The notes under the pieces are model-generated. The model was given only the letters and a program-made list of their open reading frames with translations, was not told the DNA's origin and searched no databases. From Actinopolyspora biskrensis (lineage in GTDB: Bacteria; Actinomycetota; Actinomycetes; Mycobacteriales; Pseudonocardiaceae), in NCBI RefSeq assembly GCF_013408175.1, contig NZ_JACBYW010000006.1, positions 62,001-126,000 of the forward strand: a DNA stretch of 64,000 nt, in the 5' to 3' direction. Of this stretch, positions 19,503-28,280 are shown piece by piece (within the stretch, counting starts at the first letter, position 1; every line of letters starts with the position of its first letter). The translations under genes were made by a program, and so were the position numbers.

Positions 19503-20894
19503 ATGAGCGGATTCCGGGAGCTCGTCTCCTACCCACGTGGACAGGCGGACGGTTCCGCGCGGGCACTCGGCCCCCTGGCAGGAGCCGCCGGGTTCGTTTC
19601 GCTGACCGGAGTGGCGCAGCTGGTGCTGCTCCACTCGGGGCTCGCCCGGTCCGGCGCCCTGACGTTCCTGATCACCGGAAGTGCGCTGCTCGTCGCCGTC
19701 GCCCTGCACGTGGCGGGCCGCGCCGTGATCGGCCCTTCACGCAGGAGGGCCGGACAGGGCCCGCCGGAGGAGCCGATCACGGTCCCGCTGGAGAGCTCCC
19801 CCGAGCGCGAGCTCTGGCGCGTCCGCGCCTCGGTGGACGACACGCCGGGCAACCTGGCGGCGCTGACGGGGCAACTCGCCCTGCTCGACGCGGACATCAG
19901 GACCATGCAGGTGCATCCGGTCTCCGACGCGGCGGTCGACGAGCTGCTGGTTCACCTGCCCGCGGGAACCGGACACGACGAACTGGTCGAGACGGTGGCC
20001 CGCGCGGGAGCCGGGAGGATCACCGCCGAGCGCACCGACCCGCACGAGCTCGACGACGTCCCGACACGGGCGCTGCGCCTGGCGGGCGACCTGGTCGAGG
20101 GCACGGTCGAGCCGACACGCGCGCTGCGCGCGCTGCTCGGAGAGGTCTCCCTGCGCAGAGCGCAGTCCCCGGAAGCGGACACCGACGAGCTCGACGGCTC
20201 CACCATGCGCCTGCTCCATCCCTCCGGTGGGGTGTTGACGCTGCACCGCACCGCCGGGGAGTTCACCCCGGCCGAGTTCGCCAGGGCCCGCTCGATGCTC
20301 CGGCTGGCGGGGAGCTGCGGGCAACGCCTCGGCCGCCCCGTGAGGGAGCTGAACGCCGAGGACGGCTCGCGGGTGACGCTGCGCCCGGCGGACCGTTCCG
20401 ACATCGCCCTGGTGCGCGCGCTCCACGAGCGCTGTTCGAGCGCGGGCATGCACCGCCGCTACTTCGTCACGGGTACGCCAACGGAGCGGCAGTTGGATCT
20501 GCTGCTCGCCCCCGCGCTCGGCAGGTCGACGGTGGCCCTGTCCGAGCGTGGGGAGCTCGTGGCCATGGGCAATCTCGGTTACGACGGCGACGACGGCGAC
20601 CTCGCGCTGCTGGTGCGCGACGACTGGCACGGGCTGGGGGTCGGTTCGGCACTCCGGGACGAACTGCTCGGTCACGCCGGGGAACTCGGGCTGAACACCG
20701 TCGGCGCGCTGACACAGCTGGACAACACCGCGATGGTCCGCACCCTGCGCTCGGCGGGCTTCAGGCACACGGGCGCGGGCGAGCCCGGGGAGTGGTCCTG
20801 GGCGCTCGACCTGCGGAACGGAACCGCGGGCTCCCGCGCCCGCGCGGGGGAGGCGGGATCCCGTCGGACGTTGGCCGAGACCAGCCCGCACTGA
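19503..20894 (+). CDS. Membrane-anchored ACT-GNAT fusion protein
   Basis: This 463-residue protein has three parts. Residues 20-85 contain two hydrophobic segments (LAGAAGFVSLTGVAQLVLL and ALTFLITGSALLVAVALHV). Residues about 105-180 form an ACT domain (WRVRASVDDTPGNLAALT), expected to bind an amino acid. The C-terminal 150 residues form a GNAT acetyltransferase with the acetyl-CoA loop region DDWHGLGVGSAL. The layout suggests acetylation under amino acid control, close to the membrane. ATG at 19503 is used; the preceding in-frame region is Arg/Pro-rich. The target is unknown. Confidence 0.75.
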   Translation: MSGFRELVSYPRGQADGSARALGPLAGAAGFVSLTGVAQLVLLHSGLARSGALTFLITGSALLVAVALHVAGRAVIGPSRRRAGQGPPEEPITVPLESSPERELWRVRASVDDTPGNLAALTGQLALLDADIRTMQVHPVSDAAVDELLVHLPAGTGHDELVETVARAGAGRITAERTDPHELDDVPTRALRLAGDLVEGTVEPTRALRALLGEVSLRRAQSPEADTDELDGSTMRLLHPSGGVLTLHRTAGEFTPAEFARARSMLRLAGSCGQRLGRPVRELNAEDGSRVTLRPADRSDIALVRALHERCSSAGMHRRYFVTGTPTERQLDLLLAPALGRSTVALSERGELVAMGNLGYDGDDGDLALLVRDDWHGLGVGSALRDELLGHAGELGLNTVGALTQLDNTAMVRTLRSAGFRHTGAGEPGEWSWALDLRNGTAGSRARAGEAGSRRTLAETSPH

Positions 20895-20921
20895 GTACTC
20901 GGCCACCGCGCGGCGGGCCCC

Positions 20922-21386
20922 TCAGGGGAGCTCGTCCGGAGTGCCCTCGAAACCGGGCAACGGGTTCCCGGCGGAATCCTCGCTGCGCTCCCGGGCTTTC
21001 ATGCGGGCCTCGTGGACGTGTCGCTGACCTCCGAGCAGCTCGTCGCGCAGCAGGCGTTCCAGCTCGCGGAAGAGCGACCAGTACCCGTCGTCGAACTCCT
21101 CCAGCGTCTGGAAGGTCCACCTCCCGGGCAGCACGTTGCGACCGAGCAGCTCGCGCTCCAACCTGTCCGCCGATCCGGTGTGCCCGCGGGAGCGCAACAG
21201 CCGAACACCCTCCGCCAGCTTCGCGTCGGCGGCCCCGATGAGCTGGTGCCACTCGTGGAGCAGTCCACGGGCCCGCTCCACCTTCTCCAGCGCCTCGGTC
21301 ACCCTGCCGACGGCCGTCGCGGTCCGCTCGTCGACGTTGCCCGGGTTCCCGTCCCGGTGTTCCCGGTGTTCGTTCCGCTCGTCCAT
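20922..21386 (-). CDS. Conserved hypothetical protein
   Basis: This 154-residue, mostly helical, highly charged protein contains DERTATAVGRVTEALEKVERARGLL, LLHEWHQLIG and ERELLGRNVLPGRWTFQ, a pattern I associate with an actinobacterial conserved family without assigned function. ATG at 21386 is chosen over an upstream in-frame ATG because the added stretch is Gly-rich and unrelated. It is convergent with the ACT-GNAT gene and downstream of the homospermidine synthase-like gene on the same strand (gap 78 bases). Confidence 0.6.
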   Translation of the reverse strand: MDERNEHREHRDGNPGNVDERTATAVGRVTEALEKVERARGLLHEWHQLIGAADAKLAEGVRLLRSRGHTGSADRLERELLGRNVLPGRWTFQTLEEFDDGYWSLFRELERLLRDELLGGQRHVHEARMKARERSEDSAGNPLPGFEGTPDELP

Positions 21387-21464
21387 GAACAGCGCGCCTC
21401 CTCCGTCCGGCACACCGCCGAGCGTGACTCCGTTGGGGGCGAACCGCACGGGGCGGGGCCCGGT

Positions 21465-22940
21465 TCACGACACCAGGACGTTCTCGAACTGCCAGGGGTC
21501 GTCTCTCCCCTCTTCCGGGTCCTCCCCGAGCGAGTCGTCCCCGTGGGCCAGCGGGGTCCACTCGCTCCTCGTGGACGGGCACTTGCCCAGGTACGGCTCG
21601 GCGGCCCCGAGCACCTCCTCGTGGTCGAGGTCGTCCGGCACGCACAGCCCCCTGCCCGGGTTCCGCAGTATCCACCGCAGCGCGCCGAGCGCGGAGGCCG
21701 CCACCTGGAGCGTCGTGGCGTTCTGGCCGGGAACCAGCGATCGCGCCTGTTCGATGTCGAGCTGACTGCCCGTCCACCACGCGTTGAGGTCGTGTCCGAG
21801 CAGCAGCGCGCCGAGCTCGTCCATCCCCTCGACGATCTCGTCGCCCATGATCCGCTGGCTCGACTGCATCCGGTAGCCCTGCATCCGGCACTCGTGCAGC
21901 GAGGCCAGTCCGGCGTCGCTCGGCAGGTAGGCGAAGTGCACCGTCGGCCGGTAGCGCACCCGTCCCTCCGGAGAACGCACGGTCAGGTGTCGTCCGATCG
22001 TGTAGGTCTCCCCGTGGCTGATCATCAGCCCCAGCATCGGCCCGGTGGAGGGCACCCAGGAGCGCACCCAGGTGCTCATCCCCGTCCGCTCGAGATAGAT
22101 CTGGTTGCCCGGACCGCTGTCGTGCGTGACGGCGCGTGGCGGGAGCTTCCGCTCGTGGGTCCCCCAGCCCAGTTCGGCCGGAGCGGTCCCCTCCTCGTAG
22201 AACCCCTTGACGGACCAGGTGTTGACGAACTCGTCCACCCGCTTCGGGAGCCGCCCCGTCTGGGTGTCCCGCTCGGAGATGTGGATCGACTTCGTCCCCG
22301 TTTCCATGGCCAGTTCCGCGTACTCGCCCTCCGCGAGGGCCGTCCGCAGCCGGTCGCGCCTACCGGGTTCCAGCCGCCGCTGCCCCAGCCGGTCCTCCTC
22401 GAGCAGCGCGCTCGCCACGTCCCGCAGCCCGCGCTTGGTGAGGTGGCTGACCAGTCCGGGGTTCGCCCCGTGCTCGACCACGGTGGTGGGACCGCTCTCG
22501 TCGAGTTCTTCCGCGAGCTCGTGGAGCCGGGCATGCCTGCGGTAGGTGGTCCGGTCCACCGTCGCCGTCGCGGGGTCCCCGTTGGAGTCCCACGTCTCGA
22601 TCGAGGTGTCCAGGTAGTGCACCCCGTGCGAGTGGCACCACTCGACCAGCTCGCAGGAGTCGATGTCCCAGGTGAGGTTGATCAGTACGTCCCCACCGGA
22701 CAGTTGCCCGCCCAGGAACTCCGCGAAGTTCTCCCGGGTGATCCGGTGTCTCAGGTAGCGCGCTCCGGCCTCCAGAGCCGGTTCGGCGCCGGAGGGCCGG
22801 TCGACGAAGTCCACGATCGTCAGCCGTCGGAAGTCCATGTCGAGGTGTCTGAGCAGCAGCGGCTGCAGGCACCGGGACACCGCCCCGCACCCGAGCAACA
22901 GCACACGTCCGGTGAATTCGACACGCCATCCGGTTTCCAT
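21465..22940 (-). CDS. Homospermidine synthase-like protein (saccharopine dehydrogenase fold)
   Basis: This 491-residue protein has an N-terminal Rossmann fold (GRVLLLGCGAVSRCLQPLLL) and motifs of the homospermidine synthase family: NLTWDIDS, YLDTSIETW, HGANPGLVSH and later WVPSTGPMLG. Homospermidine synthase makes homospermidine from putrescine and spermidine with NAD recycling. Length fits the bacterial enzyme. It lies 205 bases downstream of the monooxygenase that ends the aminobenzoate operon and on the same strand, so it might belong to that cluster, but it could equally be an independent polyamine gene. Confidence 0.75.
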   Translation of the reverse strand: METGWRVEFTGRVLLLGCGAVSRCLQPLLLRHLDMDFRRLTIVDFVDRPSGAEPALEAGARYLRHRITRENFAEFLGGQLSGGDVLINLTWDIDSCELVEWCHSHGVHYLDTSIETWDSNGDPATATVDRTTYRRHARLHELAEELDESGPTTVVEHGANPGLVSHLTKRGLRDVASALLEEDRLGQRRLEPGRRDRLRTALAEGEYAELAMETGTKSIHISERDTQTGRLPKRVDEFVNTWSVKGFYEEGTAPAELGWGTHERKLPPRAVTHDSGPGNQIYLERTGMSTWVRSWVPSTGPMLGLMISHGETYTIGRHLTVRSPEGRVRYRPTVHFAYLPSDAGLASLHECRMQGYRMQSSQRIMGDEIVEGMDELGALLLGHDLNAWWTGSQLDIEQARSLVPGQNATTLQVAASALGALRWILRNPGRGLCVPDDLDHEEVLGAAEPYLGKCPSTRSEWTPLAHGDDSLGEDPEEGRDDPWQFENVLVS

Positions 22941-23145
22941 GTTCCAACACGTACCGGTGAGAACACGGTTCGGCCACAGCACGGTGACAAGAAGGACCGA
23001 TCAGCGTAGTGCCGCGCCCGGGGCGGGGGCGGCGGTCCGGCCAGGGGCCCGGTCCGGTCCGCCGCGAGGGCCGCATCGAGCGGCTCCCCCGAAGCCCTCG
23101 TGCGCCCCTCCGATCCCGCGGAGGACTTCCGGTTCCGGATCCGAC

Positions 23146-24333
23146 TCAGGTCAGCGCCGGATCACCGACCCCGGCACCGTGCAACCAGGCCACCTCGTCG
23201 TGGAGCTGCTCCGGTGAGAGACCGCGGAGCCGCGCGTTGCGTTCCACCGCTGCTTCTCCTGCCGGGTGGTACAGCACCCGCCCCATTTCACGGGAGACGA
23301 ACTGGGCGCGCGCGGTACGGGGAGAACGACGCCCGTTGAACTCCTCGAACCGCTCCGGCACGTCCTCTGCCGAGCAGGACAGCGTCCCGCCGAGCACCAC
23401 GGCGTCCTCCAACGCCATGCACGCCCCCTGCGCCGCGTACTGCAGCATCGGATGCGCCGCGTCACCCAGCAGCAGAACCCGGCCCTCCGCCCAGCGCTCG
23501 ACCGGGTCGCGGTCGCAGAGCACCCAGGTTCTCCACTCGGACCCGAGCTCCAGCAACCGGCGGGCCCCGTGCACGAACTCGGGGAACTCCGACAACACCG
23601 GATCACGGTCCACGGGTTCGCCCACGACCTCCTCCGAGGCGTCGTCGTCCCTGGTGACCGCCAGGTTGAGCAGGTCACCACCCCCGATCGGGTAATGCAC
23701 GAAGTGGCACTTCGGCCCGGCCCACAGGGTGACCGAGTTCCAGCGGAGCTCGGCCGGCACCTCCTCCATCGGAACCACCGAGCGGTAGATGGTGTGCCCG
23801 GAGATCCGCGGTGGGCCGTCGCCCACCAGCTGAGCGCGCACGGAGGAGCGGATGCCGTCCGCTCCGATCAACGCCGAGCAGGTTATCCGCCGACCGTCCT
23901 CCAGCACGGCCACGACACCGCCGGTGCCGTGGTGTTCGTACCCGGCCACGGCGGCGCCGCTCCACAGCTCGACGGAGTCCGCGGCGCGGCAGGCCTCGAG
24001 CAGCGGGCGGTAGACGTCGATGCGGTGCACCACGGCGTAGGGGTTGCCGAACCGCTCCCGGTAGGCACCGGTCACCGGCATGCTGGCCACGTTCTCCCCC
24101 GTGGTTCCGTCCATGAAGCACAGCTCGTCTATGTGGACGGCCAGTTCCCGCACCCGGTCACCGACCCCGAGCCGATCGAGCGCGTGGAAGGCGTTGGGCC
24201 CCAGCTGTATCCCGGCACCGAGTTCGGTGAACTTCTCCCTGCGTTCCAGCACGAGCACTTCGTGCCCCTGTTCCGATGCGGCGAGAGCGGCGGCCAAGCC
24301 ACCGATTCCGCCACCGGCGACGACAATGTACAC
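23146..24333 (-). CDS. Class A flavin monooxygenase, 3-hydroxybenzoate 6-hydroxylase-like
   Basis: This 395-residue single-component FAD hydroxylase has FAD motif GGGIGGLAAA at the start, the NADPH/FAD region IGADGIRSSVR, and LLLGDAAHPMLQYAAQGACMA near residue 295. The segment GPKCHFVHYPIGGGDLLN resembles 3-hydroxybenzoate 6-hydroxylase and salicylate hydroxylases. Those enzymes hydroxylate a phenol para to its hydroxyl or with loss of carboxylate. It is the last gene of the phzC-SDR-phzD-phzE operon, so 3-hydroxyanthranilate or its amide is a likely substrate (inference). GTG at 24333 starts directly at the flavin fold. Confidence 0.85.
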   Translation of the reverse strand: MYIVVAGGGIGGLAAALAASEQGHEVLVLERREKFTELGAGIQLGPNAFHALDRLGVGDRVRELAVHIDELCFMDGTTGENVASMPVTGAYRERFGNPYAVVHRIDVYRPLLEACRAADSVELWSGAAVAGYEHHGTGGVVAVLEDGRRITCSALIGADGIRSSVRAQLVGDGPPRISGHTIYRSVVPMEEVPAELRWNSVTLWAGPKCHFVHYPIGGGDLLNLAVTRDDDASEEVVGEPVDRDPVLSEFPEFVHGARRLLELGSEWRTWVLCDRDPVERWAEGRVLLLGDAAHPMLQYAAQGACMALEDAVVLGGTLSCSAEDVPERFEEFNGRRSPRTARAQFVSREMGRVLYHPAGEAAVERNARLRGLSPEQLHDEVAWLHGAGVGDPALT

Positions 24334-24463
24334 GTCACACAGTCCTTTTCCGATTCGTCGACATCGATCGACCGGTTCGTGCGGAGGGGCTCGAAAAGCA
24401 CCTCCGAACGAACCGGGAATCACCGGGAGACCCGAAGACGGCCTCCGGAAGAGACCCGAGGGG

Positions 24464-24793
24464 TCAGGGAACGACGGCCGCGCCGCCCTGTTCGGCCAGG
24501 CCGTGGATCCCTTCCACGACGGCCTCCACGTCGAACTCGTAGCGCTCGGTCGGCGAGTAACCGATCAGCTCGGCCGCACCGGAGGGCATCGCGGCCTCGG
24601 CGGCCGCGTCCGCCGATTCCCACAGGAGCACCGCGCCCCAGCGATCGGCCCCCCGATCGGATATCCAGAACTTCAGCACCAGCCCGTGAACCCCGGAGAA
24701 GCGCCGCGCCGCTCCGTCGTTCAGGTACTCACCCAGGGAATCGATGGTCTGTTCGGAGTACCTCAGGTCCCACCAGACGACGACCGCCCGCAT
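24464..24793 (-). CDS. YdhR-like small monooxygenase-fold protein
   Basis: The 109-residue protein has the ferredoxin-like dimeric alpha/beta barrel pattern: VVVWWDLRYSE at the start, then GVHGLVLKFWISD and AVLLWESADAA. This matches the YdhR/antibiotic-biosynthesis-monooxygenase superfamily. Such cofactor-free proteins can oxidise quinol-type substrates, though YdhR itself is uncharacterised. Its ATG shares one base with the phzE stop (TGATG), so it is translationally coupled to phzE, and the flavin monooxygenase follows. Involvement in aromatic oxidation is inferred from this context. Confidence 0.65.
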   Translation of the reverse strand: MRAVVVWWDLRYSEQTIDSLGEYLNDGAARRFSGVHGLVLKFWISDRGADRWGAVLLWESADAAAEAAMPSGAAELIGYSPTERYEFDVEAVVEGIHGLAEQGGAAVVP

Positions 24794-26694
24794 CAGAGCA
24801 ACACCCCGCTCGTCATCTCGCGGATGATCCGCGGCCCGGCGACCGTCAGCAGGGACTCGGCGTGGAACTGCATCGACGCGAGTCCGGGACCGCGCAGGGC
24901 GTGCACCTCTCCGGTACCGGGGTCCCTGCTCACCTCCACCACGCCCACGCCGCGGAGCTCGATCTTGTCCTCTGCGGAGACGGCGGCGAACGTGTTGTAG
25001 AAGCCCACGCGCTCCGCCGCGCCGAACAGGTCGATCTCCCGTTGCGTCCCCTGGTTCGGGCGTTCCCGGCGAACGACCGGCAACCCCAGCAGCGAACTCA
25101 GGACCTGGTGGCTCAGGCAGACGGCGACGAAGGGCTTCCGCTCGGAGAGCAGCCGCCCGGTCGTCTCGCGCAGTTTCCCGATCTTGGGAGATCCCCCGTC
25201 GTTGGGATCACCGGGACCGGGCCCCATGACCACGAGATCGTGGTGCTCGGTCGAGTGGTTCTCGTCGAAGCGGCGCACGGTCACCTCGAGGCCGAGCGAG
25301 CGGAGCTGGTGCCCCAGCATCGCGGTGAAAGTGTCCTCGGCGTCGACGACCAGCACCCTCAACCCGGCCAGCTCGGGAGCGGACCGGGCGCGTTCCTCCT
25401 CCTCGCTCAGCCAGAACGTCGCTATCGAATCGTTGCGCCGCCGCAGAGCGCCGCGCACGCTCGGGTGCTCGTCGAACCCCCTGCCGGTCCCGGAGCGCAA
25501 CGCGGAGAGCATCCCGGCCGCCTTCGCCCTGGTCTCGGCGACCTCGGAGACCGGGTCCGAGTCGCGGACCAGCGTAGCTCCGACACCGATGCGCAACAGG
25601 CCGTCCGGGGTTATCTCCGCGGCCCGGATGAGGATGGACGAGTCCATGGTGCGTCCGCCGCGCTCGTCCCGGCCGATCAACGCCGCGACCCCGCTGTAGT
25701 ACCCGCGTCCCGCCGGTTCGTAGCGGCGAACCACCCGGGCCGCGCTTTCCAGCGGACTGCCGGTCACCGTCGGCGCGAACATCGTCTCCCGCAGGATCTC
25801 GCGCACGTCGCGAACGCTGTGCCCGTGGACGAAGTACTCGGTGTGCGCCAGCCGCGCCATCTCCTTCAGATGCGGCCCCGTCACACGGCAGTCCCTGTCG
25901 CAGACACGACTCATCATCTTGAGCTCCTCGTCGACGACCATGTACAGCTCGTCGACTTCCTTGGAGTCGTCGAGGAACTCCAGGATCCCCGCCAGGCTCG
26001 CCCCCGACTCCGGATAGCGGTAAGTGCCGCTTATGGGGTTCATGACCGCGTGCTCGTCACGCAGGCTGATGTGGCGTTCCGGCGAGGCGCCGACGAACGT
26101 GCGCTGCCCGGTGTGGATCAGGTACGTCCAGTAGGCTCCCGATTCGCGTTCCAACAACCTGCGGAAGACCGTCAACGCACGTGCGGTCGAGTAGTCCGCG
26201 ACCTCCGCGAGGAAGGAGCGCCCCAGGACGAAGTTCGCCCCCGCACCGTTGCCGATCTCGTCCTCGACGATCCGCCGCACCGTGTCCGCGTACTCCCCGT
26301 CGTCCAGGTCGAAGCGCTCGTCACGCAGGTCGATCCCGGTGTCGGGCACGCGTTCGAGGACATCCGCGGTGGACAGCCGCCGCTGTCCGCTGACGCTGAG
26401 CGCGATGAGCGGCGCCCCGTCCTGCGGGGCCTCGAACTCCTTCTCCGCGAGCTGCCGGTACGGGACCACCGTCAGCAGCTCGTGCCTGTCTCCCCCTGCC
26501 TCCTCGGTGGTGCCCGGCAGGTCCGGGACCGGCAGATCGGCCAGGTTCTCCACCGTGGTGACGGATCCGGTGAGCATTTCCACCACGTCCGCACCCGTCG
26601 TCTCCGGGCGGTGCAACAGCGCGAAGGGCCGGGGGTCGCCTTCCAGGACCGCCCCCAGCGGGTCGGCGTTGCCGGGCTCTCGTCCCTCGTTCAT
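24793..26694 (-). CDS. phzE: 2-amino-2-desoxyisochorismate synthase (PhzE-type)
   Basis: This 633-residue fusion makes ADIC from chorismate and glutamine. The N-terminal two thirds form the anthranilate synthase-type chorismate domain ([25 protein letters not shown]-like region, [15 protein letters not shown]). The C-terminal third is a class I glutamine amidotransferase with nucleophile Cys in AVCLSHQVL and HAE in MQFHAES. The fusion and length are those of PhzE rather than TrpE/TrpG. ATG at 26694 overlaps the phzD stop as ATGA, which decides the start. It is followed by a coupled YdhR-like gene. Confidence 0.93.
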   Translation of the reverse strand: MNEGREPGNADPLGAVLEGDPRPFALLHRPETTGADVVEMLTGSVTTVENLADLPVPDLPGTTEEAGGDRHELLTVVPYRQLAEKEFEAPQDGAPLIALSVSGQRRLSTADVLERVPDTGIDLRDERFDLDDGEYADTVRRIVEDEIGNGAGANFVLGRSFLAEVADYSTARALTVFRRLLERESGAYWTYLIHTGQRTFVGASPERHISLRDEHAVMNPISGTYRYPESGASLAGILEFLDDSKEVDELYMVVDEELKMMSRVCDRDCRVTGPHLKEMARLAHTEYFVHGHSVRDVREILRETMFAPTVTGSPLESAARVVRRYEPAGRGYYSGVAALIGRDERGGRTMDSSILIRAAEITPDGLLRIGVGATLVRDSDPVSEVAETRAKAAGMLSALRSGTGRGFDEHPSVRGALRRRNDSIATFWLSEEEERARSAPELAGLRVLVVDAEDTFTAMLGHQLRSLGLEVTVRRFDENHSTEHHDLVVMGPGPGDPNDGGSPKIGKLRETTGRLLSERKPFVAVCLSHQVLSSLLGLPVVRRERPNQGTQREIDLFGAAERVGFYNTFAAVSAEDKIELRGVGVVEVSRDPGTGEVHALRGPGLASMQFHAESLLTVAGPRIIREMTSGVLL

Positions 26695-27347
26695 CGCACG
26701 ACCTCCCCGACACCCAGTTCGGCCACGACCGAGGCGGTCGTGGTGACCACGGCACAGCGGCCGGCCGCGTACTCCAGCGCCATCCGGTGGTGGTCGGCGG
26801 AGAAGTCCGCCACCGCGTCGGCGACGAGGAACGGTTGGACGTCGTTGGTGAAGGCGTCCAAGGCCGTCACGAGCACACCGACGTGCGCGTAGACCCCGCA
26901 CAGGATCAGCTGGTCGCGTCCCGACTCCCTGAGCCGCGCGAGCAGGTCCGTCGCGAAGAAGGCGCTGTAGCGCCACTTGGTGAGAACCCAGTCGCTCCCG
27001 CCGGGCGACAGCCGGGCGACGAGTTCGCGGTCCCCGGGCTCGGCGCGCATCCCCCTGCCCCAGAAATCGCGGAGCAGCCCACGTTGCTCGGTCGTCATGT
27101 CACCCGGCTGCGCCGTGTAGGCCACGGGAACCCCGAGATCCGCACAACGCCGACGCAGCGCGACCGCGTTGTCGACCAGGTTCCCTCCAGGCTCCCGCTC
27201 CTCCGGGAACGGCTTGAGAAAGTACTCCTGCATGTCGTGGACCAGCAGGACCGCACGATCGGGATCGGGCTTCCACCGCGCGGTGTTCACTGGGAGCTCT
27301 TCTTCTCCGGGCATCGAATAGGGCGGCACGGACGGAATTCCCGCCAT
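26691..27347 (-). CDS. phzD: Isochorismatase PhzD
   Basis: This 218-residue enzyme hydrolyses ADIC to trans-2,3-dihydro-3-hydroxyanthranilate and pyruvate. The sequence is strongly PhzD-like throughout: [13 protein letters not shown] with the catalytic Asp, [29 protein letters not shown] with the Lys, and CGVYAHVG in place of the cysteine used by some relatives. Family length is 207-220. The stop overlaps the phzE start. Gene order phzC-SDR-phzD-phzE differs from Pseudomonas phzABCDEFG, since an SDR sits where phzF-type chemistry would be expected. Confidence 0.95.
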   Translation of the reverse strand: MAGIPSVPPYSMPGEEELPVNTARWKPDPDRAVLLVHDMQEYFLKPFPEEREPGGNLVDNAVALRRRCADLGVPVAYTAQPGDMTTEQRGLLRDFWGRGMRAEPGDRELVARLSPGGSDWVLTKWRYSAFFATDLLARLRESGRDQLILCGVYAHVGVLVTALDAFTNDVQPFLVADAVADFSADHHRMALEYAAGRCAVVTTTASVVAELGVGEVVR

Positions 27348-27465
27348 AATAACTCCCTTTTTCCCGAGAAAGGATTCTTCGAAAAATTCCCCGCGCGAAC
27401 GGAGTCCGCGCGTCTGGGCTGCACGTACCGACGAACGTGGAGCACCGGCGCTGGAGCGGCCGGGG

Positions 27466-28236
27466 TCAGGAGCCGAGCGCCGCTCCGCCGTCGACGGTCA
27501 ACGAGTGCATGGTGATGTGCGCGGCCTCGTCCCCCAGCAGGAAGGCCACGGCGTCGGCGACGTCCTCCGGGGTGGCCAGTTTCCCCAGCGGGATACCGAC
27601 CCGGTAGCGCTCGGGAACCCCGGCTATCGTGGCGTCACGCCCCCCGGAGTCCTCCCACATCGAACTGAGCATGGGGGTGTCCGTGGAACCGGGAGCCACC
27701 ACGTTGCACCGGACACCGTGCTCGGCCACCTCCAGTCCGAGCGTTTTGGTGATCATCGTCGCCGCCGCCTTCGACGCGGCATAGGCCCCCATGTCCGCCC
27801 GAGGGGTCGTAGAGGCGTTGGAGGACACCGTCACGATCGCGCCCCCGCCCCTGGAAACCATCCGGTCGGACACGGCCCTCGACACGAGGAAGACCCCCGC
27901 CGCGTTGACGGCGAAGGTCGTCGACCAGTCCTCGTCAGTGAGCCGACGAACCTCTCCCATGCGCAACACCCCGGCCGCGTTGACCAGGAAGTCGATCGGC
28001 CCGAGACGGGATTCGACCTCCTCGACCAGTCCCCGCACCTCGGTGCTCGAGGACACGTCGGCTGGGAAGAACGCGACTCCTTCCCCGGAGGCGGCGCTTT
28101 CCGCGCCGGCCCCGCTCAGTCGCCCCTCGTCCCGGTCGACAGCGGCCACACGCGCCCCCCGCGCACCGAGCTCACGGACCACCGCTCTCCCTATTCCACC
28201 CGCCGCTCCGGTGACGAGCGCTACTCTGTTCCGCAA
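27466..28236 (-). CDS. SDR, probable dihydro-3-hydroxyanthranilate dehydrogenase (DhbA-like)
   Basis: This 256-residue classical SDR has cofactor motif GAAGGIG near residue 10, VNAAGVL as NAG motif, a catalytic Ser in VTVSSNAST and YAASK. It resembles 2,3-dihydro-2,3-dihydroxybenzoate dehydrogenases (DhbA/EntA). Directly beside phzD it would oxidise the dihydro product to aromatic 3-hydroxyanthranilate, as in benzoxazole and related pathways (inference from context). The start is best placed at TTG 28236, nine bases after CGGAGG; longer forms run into phzC. The gap to phzD is 118 bases. Confidence 0.82.
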   Translation of the reverse strand: MRNRVALVTGAAGGIGRAVVRELGARGARVAAVDRDEGRLSGAGAESAASGEGVAFFPADVSSSTEVRGLVEEVESRLGPIDFLVNAAGVLRMGEVRRLTDEDWSTTFAVNAAGVFLVSRAVSDRMVSRGGGAIVTVSSNASTTPRADMGAYAASKAAATMITKTLGLEVAEHGVRCNVVAPGSTDTPMLSSMWEDSGGRDATIAGVPERYRVGIPLGKLATPEDVADAVAFLLGDEAAHITMHSLTVDGGAALGS

Positions 28237-28280
28237 TTCGCACAACCTCCGTCGGACGTCTTCGCCGAGGCGGGACACGG

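Noticed and set aside
23266-26892. Very long open frame on the plus strand (over 1200 codons) across the phz operon
   Set aside because: It is antisense to phzE, phzD and the monooxygenase, has a His/Arg/Gly-rich composition with no domain, and results from the codon bias of the real genes.
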